A DNA stretch of 64,000 bases from Capra hircus (Eukaryota > Chordata > Mammalia > Artiodactyla > Bovidae). The position numbers and the translations under genes are program-made. The DNA lies in NCBI RefSeq assembly GCF_001704415.2, contig NC_030836.1, forward strand, positions 22,604,001 to 22,668,000, written 5' to 3'. Positions 34,276 through 46,050 of the stretch are shown piece by piece (position 1 is the stretch's first letter; the number at the start of each line of letters is the position of its first letter). Under the pieces are notes generated by a model. That model saw nothing but the letters and a program-made list of their open reading frames with translations, searched no databases and had not been told where the DNA came from.

Positions 34276-34745
34276 GGCTTTATATGTTTTTAAATATTTC
34301 TATTTGGTGACTTGTTTCCTGAAATATTTATTTCCCTTCTCAATAATAAATTGCATTTTTTTTCAAAAAATTCAGCTATTGAAAAGCTGCTGCAAATTAG
34401 TTAATTTTTATTTTTTCTGGTAATTTACCACATTTCTCCTCAAAATCTTTTCATTCCATTATGGCACTCTCTTTGAGAGTTGGTCACTACAATCTAGTGT
34501 TGTTGTAGTGGTGGTGGTGGCAGTGGTTATATTCTCAGATTAATCAAGGAGATCTTCCTCAGTGTTCGATTATCCCCATTTGAAGCTATAACATAAGATG
34601 GCATCACAGTTATGAATCACAACCTGATTATGGTTCCAACTTAGAAAAAACAAAAAATCAAATGAGGATAGAGCAGATGCAGCAAATTGATATAAAGACT
34701 TGGGTTTTGAGAAATGTTTTCTGAATTTATCTTTGAATATGCCAT
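34276..34745. other. Unassigned
   Basis: 470 bp; only a short TGG trinucleotide run (34509-34523) is notable. Confidence 0.45.
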
Positions 34746-36454
34746 GCATTTCTACCAACAGCGTACAAGCTTCCCATTTTCTCCGCATCATCATCATTTG
34801 TTATTTGTGGTCTATTTGACAGTACTCATTCTGACAGATGTGAAGTGACATCTCACTTTTTCTTTGATTTGCATTTCTTTTATTATCCATGTTGAGCATC
34901 TTTTCACATGTCTGTTAACAATCTGTATATCTTCTTTGGAGAAATGTCTTCTCAGATCTTCTGCCCATTTTTTATTCAGGGTGTTTGTTTTTCTGATATT
35001 GAGTTATATAAGTTCTTTCTATTTTATAGCTTGTTTGTTAACCCCTTATGGGTCATATTGTTTGCAAATATTTTCTCCCATTAGTAGTCTCTGCTTTTTC
35101 ATTTGTCAGTGGTTTCCTTTGAGTACCAAATGCTATATTTAATTGGGCCTCATTTATATTTTTATCCTTTAATTTGTTTTTGCTTTTGTTTTCTTTGAGG
35201 GGACAGTGCAAAGAAAAATTGCTAAAATTTATGCTAAAGAATGCTTTGCCTGTGGTTTCTTCTAAGAGTTTTATGATTTTTAGGTCTTACATTTAGGTCT
35301 TTAATACATTTTTTAGTTTATTTTTGAATATGTTATGAGGAAATGCTGTTAATATCATTATTTTATATGTGGCTATTTTTTTTTCCAGCACCATTTATTG
35401 AAAAGACTCTTTTCCCCATTGTATATTCTTGCCTCCTTTGTCATGTAGTAATCACAAATGCATGGGTTTATTTCTGGGATCTCTATTCTGCTCCATTGAT
35501 CTATGTGTCTGTTTTTGTGCCAGTACTAACTCCTTTTGATTACTGTATCTTTGTACTATAGTTTAAAGTTAGGGAGCATATCTCCAGCTCTGTACTTCTT
35601 TTCACAAAAAGGCCTCGGCTAGACAGGGTCTTTTGTAATTCCAAATCAATTTTAAGATCATTTTTTCCAGTTCTGCGAAATGTCATGGAATATTTTGATA
35701 GGGAGAGAATTTTTGACTGCCTTGAGTATTATGGACATTTTAACAATATCAATTCTTCCATTCCATGAACACAGTATATCATTTCATCTGTGTCATCCTC
35801 AATTTATTTCATCAGCATCTTATAGTTTTTCTGGTACAAACTTTTTACCTCCTTAGTTAGATGTATACTTATGTATTTTTTAGGCAATTGTAAATGAAAT
35901 TGTTAAATTCTCTTTCTGATAGTTCATTGTTATTGTGTAGAAAATGGAACAGATTTCTTTATATTAATTTTGTACCCTCAAACTTTACCAAAAAAAAAAA
36001 GCTCATTTATGAGCTCTAACAAAAATTTAGAGTGGTGGCCTCTTTAGGATTTTCTACTATAGTAACATGACAGTTGTACTTCTTCAATTTGGATTGCTAT
36101 TATTTCCTTTTCTTTTCCGATTGCTGTAGCTAGGACTTCCAGTACTGCGTTGAATGAACATGGTAAGATTGGGCATCCATGTATTGTCCCTTATCTTAGA
36201 GAAAATGCTATCAGGGTTCCACCATTTAGTAAGATGTTACTTGTGGGCTTATCAAAAATGATGTTCATTATGTTGAGGTATATTCCCTTAATATATGCCT
36301 TGTGGTCAGTTTTTATCATAAATGGATATTGAATTTTATAAAAAGCTTTCTCAGTATTTACTAGGATAATCATATATGTCTTATTCTACAGTTTGTTAAT
36401 ATGGTATATCACACTGATTTGTGCATATTGAACCATCCTTGCCTGCATGTGTAT

Positions 36455-36585
36455 ATGCTCAGTCACTCAGCTGTGTCCAACTCTTTGTGACCCCATAGAC
36501 AATAGCCTCCCAGACTTCTCTGTCCCTGGGATTCTCCAGGCAAGAACACTGGAGGGGGTTGCCATTGCCCCCCTCCAATCTCTGG
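36455..36585 (-). mobile_element. Bov-tA SINE, partial
   Basis: Antisense Bov sequence from atgctcagtcactcagctg to ttgccattgcccccctcc; the tRNA-derived head is missing. Confidence 0.88.
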
Positions 36586-36639
36586 AATGAATCACACTTA
36601 ATCATCATGCATGATTCTTTTAATGTATTGTTGAATTTG

Positions 36640-37833
36640 AGCTTGTTTTCAAGCTGGTTTTAGAAAAGGCAGAGGAACCAGAGACCAAATTGCCAATATC
36701 CGCTGGATCATGGAAAAAGCAAGAGTTCCAGAAAAACATATATTTCTGCTTTATTGAGTATGCCAAAGCCTTTGACTGTGTGAATCACAATCAACTGTGG
36801 AAAATTCTGAAAGAGATGGGAATACCAGACCCCTTAACCTGCCTCTTGAGAAATCTGTATGCAGGTCTGGAAGCAACAGTTAGAACTGGACATGGAACAA
36901 TAAACTTGTTCCAAATAGGAAAAGGAGTACGTCAAGGCTGTATATTGTTACCCTGCTTATTTAACTTCTATGCAGATTACATCATGAGAAACGCTGGCCT
37001 GGAAGAAACACAAGCTGGAATCAAGATTGCCAGGAGAAATATCAATAACCTCAGATATGCAGATGACACCACCCTTATGGCAGAAGGTGAAGAGGAACTC
37101 AAAAGCCTCTTGATGAAAGTGAAAGAGGAGAGTTAAAAAGTTGGCTTAAAGCTCAACATTCAGAAAACGAAGATCACGACATCCGGTCCCATCACTTCAT
37201 GGGAAATAGATGGGGAAACAGTGGAAACAGTGTCAGACTTTATTTTGGGGGCTCCAAAATCACTGCAGATGGTGACTGCAGCCATGAAATTAAAAGACGC
37301 TTACTCCTTGGAAGAAAAGTTATGACCAACCTAGATAGTATATTCAAAAGCAGAGACATTACTTTGCCGACTAAGATCTGTCTAGTCAAGGCTATGGTTT
37401 TTCCCGTGGTCATGTATGGATGTGAGAGTTGGACTGTGAAGAAGGCTGAGCGCCGAAGAACTGATGCTTTTGAACTGTGGTGTTGGAGAAGACTCTTGAG
37501 AGTCCCTTGGACTGCAAGGAGATCCAACCAGTCCATGCTGAAGGAGATCAGCCCTGGGATTTCTTTGGAAGGAATGATGCTAGAGCTGAAGCTCCAGTAC
37601 TTTGGCCACCTCATGTGAAGAGTTGACTCATTGTAAAAGACTCTGATGCTAGGAGGGATTGGGGGCAGGAGGAGAAGGGGACAACAGAGGGTGAGATGGC
37701 TGGATGGCATGACGGACTTGATGGACGTGAGTCTGAGTGAACTCCGGGAGATGGTGATGGACAGGGAGGCCTGGCGTGCTGCGATTCATGGGGTCGCAGA
37801 GAGTCGGACATGACTGAGCGACTGAACTGAACT
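36640..37833 (+). mobile_element. BovB LINE, 5'-truncated, sense
   Basis: Begins within RT at tttcaagctggttttagaaa and ends tgactgagcgactgaactgaac. The flanking heptamers gaatttg and gagtttg (36633-36639, 37834-37840) are a possible duplication within the host L1. Confidence 0.94.
36690..37620 (+). pseudogene. BovB RT domain remnant
   Basis: Two large frames remain: 36690-37136 with YAKAFDCVNHNQLWKIL and the catalytic LRYADDTTLMAE, and 37199-37618 with the C-terminal LLRVPWTARRSNQS. A TAA after KEES at about 37134 and a frame change separate them. There is no endonuclease part. Confidence 0.9.
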
Positions 37834-39328
37834 GAGTTTGCTAATTGGTGGCCTGTAATATTTGATTTTGGTGTGTGACATCTTTAACATCATATTTTAC
37901 CTTTTATTTCTTTGTCTGATTGCTGTGCATATACTGTGTTGAATAGTGGTGACAGTGGACATCCTTGTCTGTTCCAGGTTTTAGCGATAGGGCTTTCAGC
38001 TTTTCACCATTTAATATTATATTGGCTGTGGGTTTGTCATAAGTAGCTTCTATTGTATTTAGATATCCCCCCTATAGCCACTTTAGTTAGTTTTTATCAT
38101 TAATAGATACTGAATTTTGTCATGTGATTGAGATGATCATGTGGTTTTTGTCTTTTGTTTATGTGGCTTATCACATTGTGTATGTTGAATTATCCTTGTG
38201 AACTTGGGATGAATCCCACTTGATTGTAATATATGAACATTCTTATGTGTGGTTGGATGTGTTTTGCTAATATTTTCTTCAAAAGTTTTGCATTCATATT
38301 CACTAAAGATATTGGCCTGTAATTTTCTTTATTGGTAGTGTCTTTGTTTTGGTTTTGGTATCAGGGTGATAGTAGCTATTTGTATGTTTGGTAGAATTTG
38401 CCTGTGAAGCCATTTGGTCCTGGATTTTTGTTTTTAAGAAGTTTATTAAGCTGCATATTCCACTTCACTTCTATTGATCAGTCTGCTCAAATTATCCATT
38501 TCTTCTTGATTCAGTTTTGATGGGCTTTGTGTTTATAGAAACTTGTCCATTTCTTCAAGGTTGTCAGATTTGTTGGCATATAATTGCTCATAGTATTTGC
38601 TTAGGTTTATTTGTATTTCTCCAGTAACAGTTGTTATGTCTCCCTTTTCATTTTGCTTACTTGGGTTCTCTCTTTTTCTTAGTGAATGTGGCCAGAGGTT
38701 TTTGTCTTTCTTGTTTATCCTTTCAAACAGCCAGCTATTGGTTTTACTGATTTTTCTATTGTGTTTTTTTTTAATCTCCATTTTATTTATTTCCTCTCTG
38801 ACCTTTATTATTTCCTCTCCTCTGCTGACCTTAGGTTTTATTTGTTCTTCTTTTTCTAATTCTTGTAAGTGCTAGGTTAGGTTTTTTATTTGAAATTTTT
38901 CTTATTTTTAAGAGGAAAGCCTGTATCACTGTGAACTTCCCTCTAAGAGCTGCTTCTGTTGCATCTCACAGATTTTCTGTGGTTGTGCTTTTAATTTCAT
39001 TTGTCTCAAGGGATTAACAAAAAATTCTGATTTCATCATTGACCATTGGATTTTTTTGGTAGCATATTATTTAGTCTCCATGTAATCATTTTTTTCCTGC
39101 ATTTAATTTTTTGTGGTTAATTTCTAATTTCATGCTATATGGACAGAAAAGATACTTGAGATAATTTCTATACTCTTAAATTTGTTGAGTCTTGTTTTGT
39201 GCACTAGTCAGTCCTAGAGAATATTTCATTTGCATTTGAGAAGAATGTGTATTGTGGGTTTTTTGGATGTAGTGCCCTGAAAAGGTCAATTAAGTCTAAC
39301 TATTCTGTGGTATAATTTAAGATCTCTT

Positions 39329-39568
39329 TTGCCTAACTGATTTTCTGTCTAGAAGATCTGTGCATTGATATGATTGGGGTGTTACAGTCTCTTTCTATTA
39401 TCATTTTCCAGAGGAGCTTGGTGCAGGCTACTGTCCATGGGGTCACAAAGAGTCTGGCACGACTGAATGACTTCACTTTCACTTTCACTTTGCCCAACTG
39501 ATTTTCTGTCTAGAAGATCTGCATTGATGTCATTGGGGTGTTAAAGTCTCTTGCTATTATCATTTTCC
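39329..39568 (+). repeat. 80-bp L1 duplication flanking a Bov-A fragment
   Basis: L1 sequence beginning ctaactgattttctgtctag (39333) recurs as ccaactgattttctgtctag (39493), each running to attatcattttcc. Between the copies lies an 80-bp Bov-A 3' fragment (39410-39489). Confidence 0.88.
39410..39489 (+). mobile_element. Bov-A 3' fragment
   Basis: From gaggagcttggtgcagg to the ttcactttcactttcacttt tail; 5' half absent. Confidence 0.9.
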
Positions 39569-39664
39569 TCTCAATTTTTTCATGTATGTCTGTTAGTATT
39601 TGTTTTATATATTTGGGTGCTCCTGCATTAGATGCATATATGTTGATGAAGTGCATGTATGTTG

Positions 39665-40400
39665 ACAAGCGTAGAATCCACTCCTGAAGTTCAAGTGGAT
39701 GGTGACAGTTCAGGATAACCCCTTAAACCTGTGCAGAAGGTGTCCTGCCTTCTGTGAACACATGGACATGGACAAAGGCTACAGTGGCAGGTCCCGCCCC
39801 TCCCTTCATGCACCCCCCACCCAAACAATGGCACCTGACCTGTGAGACAACCTGGGCTTTCTCCAGGTACACCCTCCGTTGCAATCACACCAGATGCCAG
39901 CCCTACCTTGCTGTTTCTGTCCATCCAATCCCAGTCCTCTCCTTGGGTTGGATCTCCAAATCCTGAGTTCCAACACCCAGAACTTGTCCGCACTAGAGGA
40001 CATGAGCCTCAAGCTAGGGAGTGCAGAAGAGAAGCACTGACCATCTGTGTGGGTCTCCCTCCAGTCTGGCTGCTATAAACCAGTTTCTATATTCTCCTCT
40101 AAGGCTCTTTTCCTGTCCTGGCTAATCTTCTCACTGGTGGAGGGGCTTCCCAGGGTACAAGAAACTTTCCTCTTTCACAGCTCCCTCCCTCCCAGGATCA
40201 CAGGTATCATCCTGAAATCTTTTTTTGTTTGTTTGTTTGTTTTTCTTCTGTTATACCTATTCATGTGGAGATTTTCTTTCCCTCTCAGCAGTCTGAGGTC
40301 TGCTGCAAATGTTCAGTAGATATTCTGTGAGAATTGTTCAACATGTAGATGTATTTTTGATAGTGGGAAGAGGTAAGCTTCATGTTTTACAACTCTGCCA
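39665..40400. other. Unidentified GC-richer insert in the L1
   Basis: This ~735 bp interrupts the L1 order. Its first 530 bp are clearly GC-richer than the neighbours; it then has a TTTG repeat (40228-40242) and ends acaactctgccatcttc, a wording common at LINE 5' ends. It may be the leader of another retroelement in minus orientation. No coding similarity was recognised. Confidence 0.4.
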
Positions 40401-40857
40401 TCTTCATCATATTCTTGTCTGTAAAGCTTTTTACCTTTCCGTGAAATGTGAATGAAAGAATTTCTGGGTAGAATATTCTTGGTCATAGATTTTCCCTTTT
40501 ATCATGTTAAGTTTATCATGACACTCCCTTTTGGCCTGCAGAGTTTCTGCTGAAAAATCAGCAGATAGCCTGATGGAGTTCCTTTAGTATAACTTATTGA
40601 TTTTTCCTTTCTGCTTTTCATAATCTATTTATTTTTTGACATTTTAATTATGAGGTGTCTGGGGGTGGCCCTCTATGGCTTGATCCTACTTGGAATTTTT
40701 TGTGCTTCCTGGACCTGGATGTCTTGGGAAGGACCTCACCTTTCCAAGGTTAGGAAAGTTTTCAGCTAAAATGGCTTTAAATATGTTATCTACCCCTTTA
40801 CTCTCTTCTCCTTCTGGGACCTCTCTAATGCAAATATTAGTAAGTTTGATGTTGTCA

Positions 40858-43547
40858 TTTGTTGTTGTGATTCAGTTGCTCAGTTGTGTCTGACACTTTG
40901 TGACCCCATGGGCTACAGCAAGCCAGAGTTTCTACCTTCACCATCTCCTAGAGTTTTCTCAAACTCATATCCATTGAGTCCATGGATGGATAGCCTCATC
41001 CATCCATCTCATCCTCTGTCATCCCTTTCTCCTTCTGCCTTCAATATTTTTGCAGCATTAGAGTCTTTCCAATGAGTTGGCTCTTTGCATCAGGTGGCCA
41101 AAGTATTAGAACTTCAGCTTCAGTATCAGTGAATATTCAGGGTTAATCTCCTTTAGGATTGACTGGTTTGATCTCATTGCTGTACAAGTGACTGTCAAGG
41201 ATCTTGTCCCATACCACAGTTTGAAAGCATCAAATCTTCAGTGCTCAGCCTCCTTTATGGTCCAGCTATCACATCCATACATGACTACTGGAAAAACTAT
41301 AGCTTTGAATATATAGAATTTTGTTGGCAACATAATGTCTCTGGTTTTAAAATGCTGTCTATGTTTCTCATAGCTTTCCTTCCAAGTGTGTTTTAATTTC
41401 ATGGCTGCAGTCACCATCTGCAGTGATTTTGGAGCCCAAGAAAATAAAGCCTTTCACTGTTTCCATTGTTGGCCCATCTATTTGCCATGAAGTGATGGGA
41501 CAGGATGCCATGATCTTAGTTTTCTGAATGTTGAGCTTTAAGCCAACTTTTTCACTCTGTTCTTTCACCTTCATCAAGAGGCTCTTTCACTCCTCTTTAC
41601 TTTCTTCCATAAGGGTGGTGTCATCTGCATATCTGAGGTTATTGATATTTCTTTCAGCAATCTTGATTCCAGCTTGTGCTTCATCTAACCTGAAATTTCA
41701 CATGATGTACTCTGCATTTAAATTAAATAAATAGGGTGAAATTATACATATTCAATATGACAATATACATCCTTGAGTCCATTTTTCTATGTCCAAGTTC
41801 TAACTGTTGCTTCTTGACCTGCATATAGATTTCTCAGAGGGCAGGTAAGATGGTCTGGTATTCACATCTCTTTAAGAATTTTTAATTCTTTAAGAATTTT
41901 CCAGTTTGTTGTGATGCACACAGTCAAAGGCTTTAGTGTAGTCAGTCAATGAAGCAGAAGTAGATGTTTTTCTTGAATTCTCTTGCTTTTTCTATGATCC
42001 AGTGGATGATGGCAATTTTATCTCTGGTTTCTTTGCCTTTCTAAATCCAGCTTGTACATCTAGAGGTTCTCAGTTCACATGCTGTTGAAGCGTAGCCTGA
42101 AGGATTTCGAACGTTACTTTGCTAGCATGTGAAATGAGTGCAATTGCACAGTATTTTGAGCATTCTTTGGCATTGCCTTTCTTTGGAATTGGAATGAAAA
42201 CTGACCTTTTCCAGTCCTGTGGCCACTGCTGAGTTTTCCAAATTTGCTCGCATACCTAGTGCAGCGCTTTCACAGCATCATCTTTTAGGATTTGAAATAG
42301 TTCAGTTGGAATTCCATCACCTCCACTAGCTTTGTTAGTAGTGGTGCTTCCTAAGGCCCACTCAACTTTGCAGTCTAGGACGTCTGGCTCTAGGTGAGTG
42401 ATCATACCATTGTGGTTTCCAGGTCATTAAGATCTTTTTGTATAGTTCCTCTGTGTCTTCTTGCCACCTCTTCTTAATATCTTCTACTTCTGTTAAGTCC
42501 ATACCATTTCTGTCCTTACTGTGCCTGTCTTTGTATGAAATGTTCCCTTCAGTTCAGTTCAGTCACTCAGTTGTGTCCGACCCTTTGTGACCCCATGAGC
42601 CACAGCATGCCAGGCCTCCCTGTACATCACCAACTCCTGGAGTTTACCGAAACCCATGTCCATTGAGTTGGTGATGCCATCCTACTATCTCATCCTCTGT
42701 TGTCCCCTTCTCCTCCTGCCTTCAATCTTTCCCAACATCAGGGTCTTTTCAAATAAGTCAGCTCGTCACATCAGGTATGAATGTGAATACCTGTAATAAA
42801 TAGGACATCTTTTTTTTTTTTTTCTCTTCTAGAAGGTCTTGTAGGTCTTCATGGAATCATTTCACTTCAGCTTCTTTAGCATTTGTGGTTGGGGCATAAA
42901 CTTGGATTACTGTGATCCAAGTAAATGGTTTGACTTGGTAAAAAACAGAAATCATTTTGTCATTTTTGAGACTGCACCCATTTTAGACATTTTTGTTGAT
43001 TATGAGGGCTACTCCATTCCTTCTGTGGAATTCTTGCCCAAAGTAATAATAGCTAGAATGATCATCTAAATAAAGCTCACCAATTCCCATCCATTTTAGT
43101 TCACTGATTCCTAAAATGTTGATATTCACACTTGCTGTCCCCTGTTGACCACTTCTGATTTACTTTGATTTATGGACCTAACATTCCAAGTTCCTATTCA
43201 ATATTGTTCTTTATAACATCAGACTTTACTTTCATCACCAGACACATGTACAACTGGGCACTATTTCTGCTTTGGTTCAGCCTTTTCATTGCTTCTGGAG
43301 CTATTTCTATACTCTTCTCCAGTAGCATGTTGGCACCTACCAACCTGTTCATCTTTCAGTGTTATATCTTTTTGCCTTTTCATACTGTTCATGGGTTTCT
43401 TAAGGCAAGAATGCTGAAATGATTTGCCATTCCCTTCTCCAGTGGACCATGTTTTGTCAGAACTCTTCACCATGACCCGTCTGTCTTGGGTGATCCTACA
43501 TGGCATGGCTTGTAGTTTCATTGAGTTAGACAAGACTGTGATCCTTG
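40858..43547 (-). mobile_element. BovB LINE, long, with nested fragment
   Basis: Antisense BovB from the 3' end (tttgttgttgtgattcagttg) back to 5' endonuclease-flanking sequence. A perfect 11-bp duplication, tgatgttgtca (40847-40857 and 43548-43558), flanks it in the host L1. About 0.7 kb of the middle is missing where a second BovB piece sits (42545-42781). All coding frames are broken. Confidence 0.93.
42545..42781 (-). mobile_element. BovB 3' fragment nested in BovB
   Basis: A second antisense BovB 3' end (cagttcagttcagtcactc through cacatcaggt) in the same orientation as its host. Host sequence does not resume at the same point on the other side, so a deletion accompanied or followed the event. 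Confidence 0.85.
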
Positions 43548-43680
43548 TGATGTTGTCAAAAAGATTTTTAAAAATGTTCTCATTGGTTTTTATTCCCTTT
43601 TTTTTTTTAAGTCAGATTCAGTGATTTCCATTACTCTGCCTTACAGTTCATTGATCTGTTTTTCTGTATCTTGTAATCTA

Positions 43681-43862
43681 GCAGTCCCCAACCTTTGTGG
43701 CCCTAGAAACTGGTTTCATGGAAGACAGTTTTTCCATGGACCAAATAAGAGGAATGGTTTCAGAATGATTAAAGCACATTATATTTATGTGCTTTACTTC
43801 TATTATTATTACATCAACTTCACTTCATCAAAGGCATTAGACTTTGGAGGTTGGGGACCCAT
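43681..43862. mobile_element. hAT-like DNA transposon fossil
   Basis: The ends gtccccaacct and aggttggggac are perfect 11-bp inverted repeats. Internal words gaaactggtttcatggaagac and tttttccatggacc match a common mammalian non-autonomous hAT family, whose name I cannot fix. It lies in the L1 5' region. Confidence 0.72.
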
Positions 43863-44149
43863 GTTCTAACCTACTATTCATTCCTTCAAGTGCAATTTTT
43901 ATCTCAGTTATTGTATTCTTCAGCTCCCTTTTGTACTTTCTTACATCTTTTCTTTGATAAACATCTCTGGGTTCATCCATTTTCTCTTAAGTTCTCTGAT
44001 CATATTTACAATCATTACCTTGATCTCTTTATTGGGTTAATTGCCTATCTCCACTTTGTTCTTCTTCTGGGATGTTATCTCATTCCTTCATTTGTAACAT
44101 GTTCCTTTCACTAATTTTTGCTGAATTTTCTGTGTTTATTTCTATATAT

Positions 44150-45140
44150 CTGGTAGGTTCTGGGGTTGGGAGGTTGTGGGGCCAGGATTCCATGGTCTAG
44201 TGTTGGCCTGCTGGTAGGTATTGTTTCTTGACATGGCTGGCTGCAGTTTCCTAGGCATCCCAAAGCTAGTGCTGACCTGCTAGTGAGTGGGGCTGGATCC
44301 CAGGGCAGCTGGCTGAGGTCAAGGTATCTCAGAGTTGCCATTGTCCTGGTGGGCAGGACCAGAGTCCCTGGTGTCCTGGGGCTGATGCAGGCTTTATGGT
44401 ATATTTACTGGGTCCTGACAAGAGAGGCTATGGGGCTACAGTGATCCTAGTGCTCATGTCCACCTCCCATTGGGAAGGTTTCAAGGTCAGGGGAATCTGG
44501 GACTGATGGCCACCCACTGGTGGGCAGAACTCCTCGAGTCTTTGGGTGCAAAGCTCCTGGGTATCCTATTGGTCCACTGGTGGTCAGGGCCAGGTGCTTA
44601 TACATTTGGCTTCAGGATCCCAAAGTTTGTGTCGGCCCACTGATGGAAGGGATGAGATACCATGACAGCTGGCTGAGAGGCCCAAGATGTCTCAGAACTG
44701 GTGTTGGCCTGTTGGTGAGTAGGACCAGGGCTGAGTGCTGTCTAGCTGGTAGGAGGGTGATTTTCTGCCACTGTAGACTGGGAGGTTGTGGCGGCCCCTA
44801 GGCTGTTGTCTCCCCACTGGTTAGGTGGACCCGAGTCCCAGGGTTTCTAGTAATAGAGTCCTCAGGGTCCTGAAACTGGTGTATCAGCCTGGTGGTAGGT
44901 GGGTCTAGGGCCCTGGGGCTGGTGCCTACTCATTGGTGGCCAGAGGTGGATTCTGGGGTCTCTTGCTGCAGAACCCTGAGGTGTTCCTGGGCTAGTTCCT
45001 GTCTGCTGGTATTTAGACCTGGGTCCCATTGGTGGACAAGGTCATGTCCTGGGGTGGCTCTGGGCTCAGGAGGTCTTAAGGTAACTTGCCTACTAGTGGG
45101 TGTGGCTTTTCCCCCACCTGGCTAATTGCTTGGCCTGAGG
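44150..45140 (-). repeat. Degenerate GC-rich tandem array in L1 5' UTR
   Basis: The words ggtgggcaggacc, ggtgttggcctgctggt and ctggggctgatgc recur imperfectly every several tens of bases over ~1 kb, on the plus strand, between L1 ORF1-like and L1 5'-end sequences. Open frames here are a by-product of GC content. Confidence 0.6.
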
Positions 45141-45605
45141 CATCCTAGTACTTGGGCCTACAGGTTAGTAAGCAGGGAAAGCTCTCAGTGCTTATAAGCT
45201 AAAGGGAGGATTGGCAAAATGGCACTTGCCACCATCTGTGTCCATGTGGTAGAACAGTCTCCAATAAATGACTCCCACCATTATAGCTATTCCTAGGGTG
45301 AGTTCCAGTTGCCTCCTGACTGTCCAGGAGACTCTCCAAGATCAGCAGGTAGGTGTGACTCAGGTCTCTGCCTTGGGTCCTGGAGTGTGTGAGATTTTGT
45401 GTGCAACATTTAAGAGTGGAGTCTCTATTTCCCATAGGCATCTGGGTCTTCTGAAAGAAAGTCCTGATGCCCTTCAAATGTTCTGGGGGCTCCTTTTCTT
45501 GGCATAAGACTCATAGCCTGAGGACCCTGATGTAGGACTCAGATTCATTGCTTCTTACGGAGAATCTCTGCAGTTGAAATTATTCTCCCATTTGTGGGTC
45601 ACTCA

Positions 45606-45872
45606 ATGGCAGCCCACTCCAGTACTCTTGCTTGGAAAATCCCATGGGCAGAGGAGCCTGGTAGGCTGCGGCCCATGGGGTCACTAGGATTCGGACACGA
45701 CTGAGCGACTTCACTTTCACTTTTCACTTTCATTCATTGGAGAAGAAAATGGCAACCCAGTCCAGTGTTCTTGCCTGGAGAATCCCAGGGATGGCGGAAC
45801 CTGGTGGGCTGCTGTCTATGGTTGCACAGAGTCAGACATGACTGAAGTGACTTAGCAGCAGCAACAGCACCT
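45606..45872 (+). mobile_element. Bov-A2 SINE in L1 5' UTR
   Basis: Two monomers with the cacttttcactttcattcat linker, ending cttagcagcagcaacagc. Confidence 0.94.
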
Positions 45873-46050
45873 GTACTTATGGGTCTTGACAATATCATAA
45901 CTCCATCCCTCCCACTCATCTCATTATGGTTCTTTCTTTATATCTTCAGTTGTAGAAGATCTTTTCTATTATATTCTGGTCTTTCTCCTCAATAGTTGTG
46001 GCTATGAGAGCTGATGAGCTCAGGATCTTCTTATTATGACTGCTTTTTGC

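Larger units (their letters stand above)
34746..46050 (-). mobile_element. Long decayed L1 composite, antisense
   Basis: Pieces in collinear L1 order run right across this interval: ORF2 C-terminal half (34746-36640), RT to endonuclease (37834-39664), ORF2 N-terminus (40400-40857), ORF1-like (43559-44110), then a long 5' UTR (44110-46050). Later insertions are annotated separately. Collinearity suggests one original element, but more than one old L1 cannot be excluded. Confidence 0.65.

Noticed and set aside
37240..37710. 156-codon frame opposite the BovB RT
   Set aside because: It is the antisense shadow of the BovB coding region; similar shadows occur at every BovB copy.
44520..45125. Open frames rich in G, W and R residues
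   Set aside because: They come from the GC-rich degenerate repeats of an L1 5' UTR.
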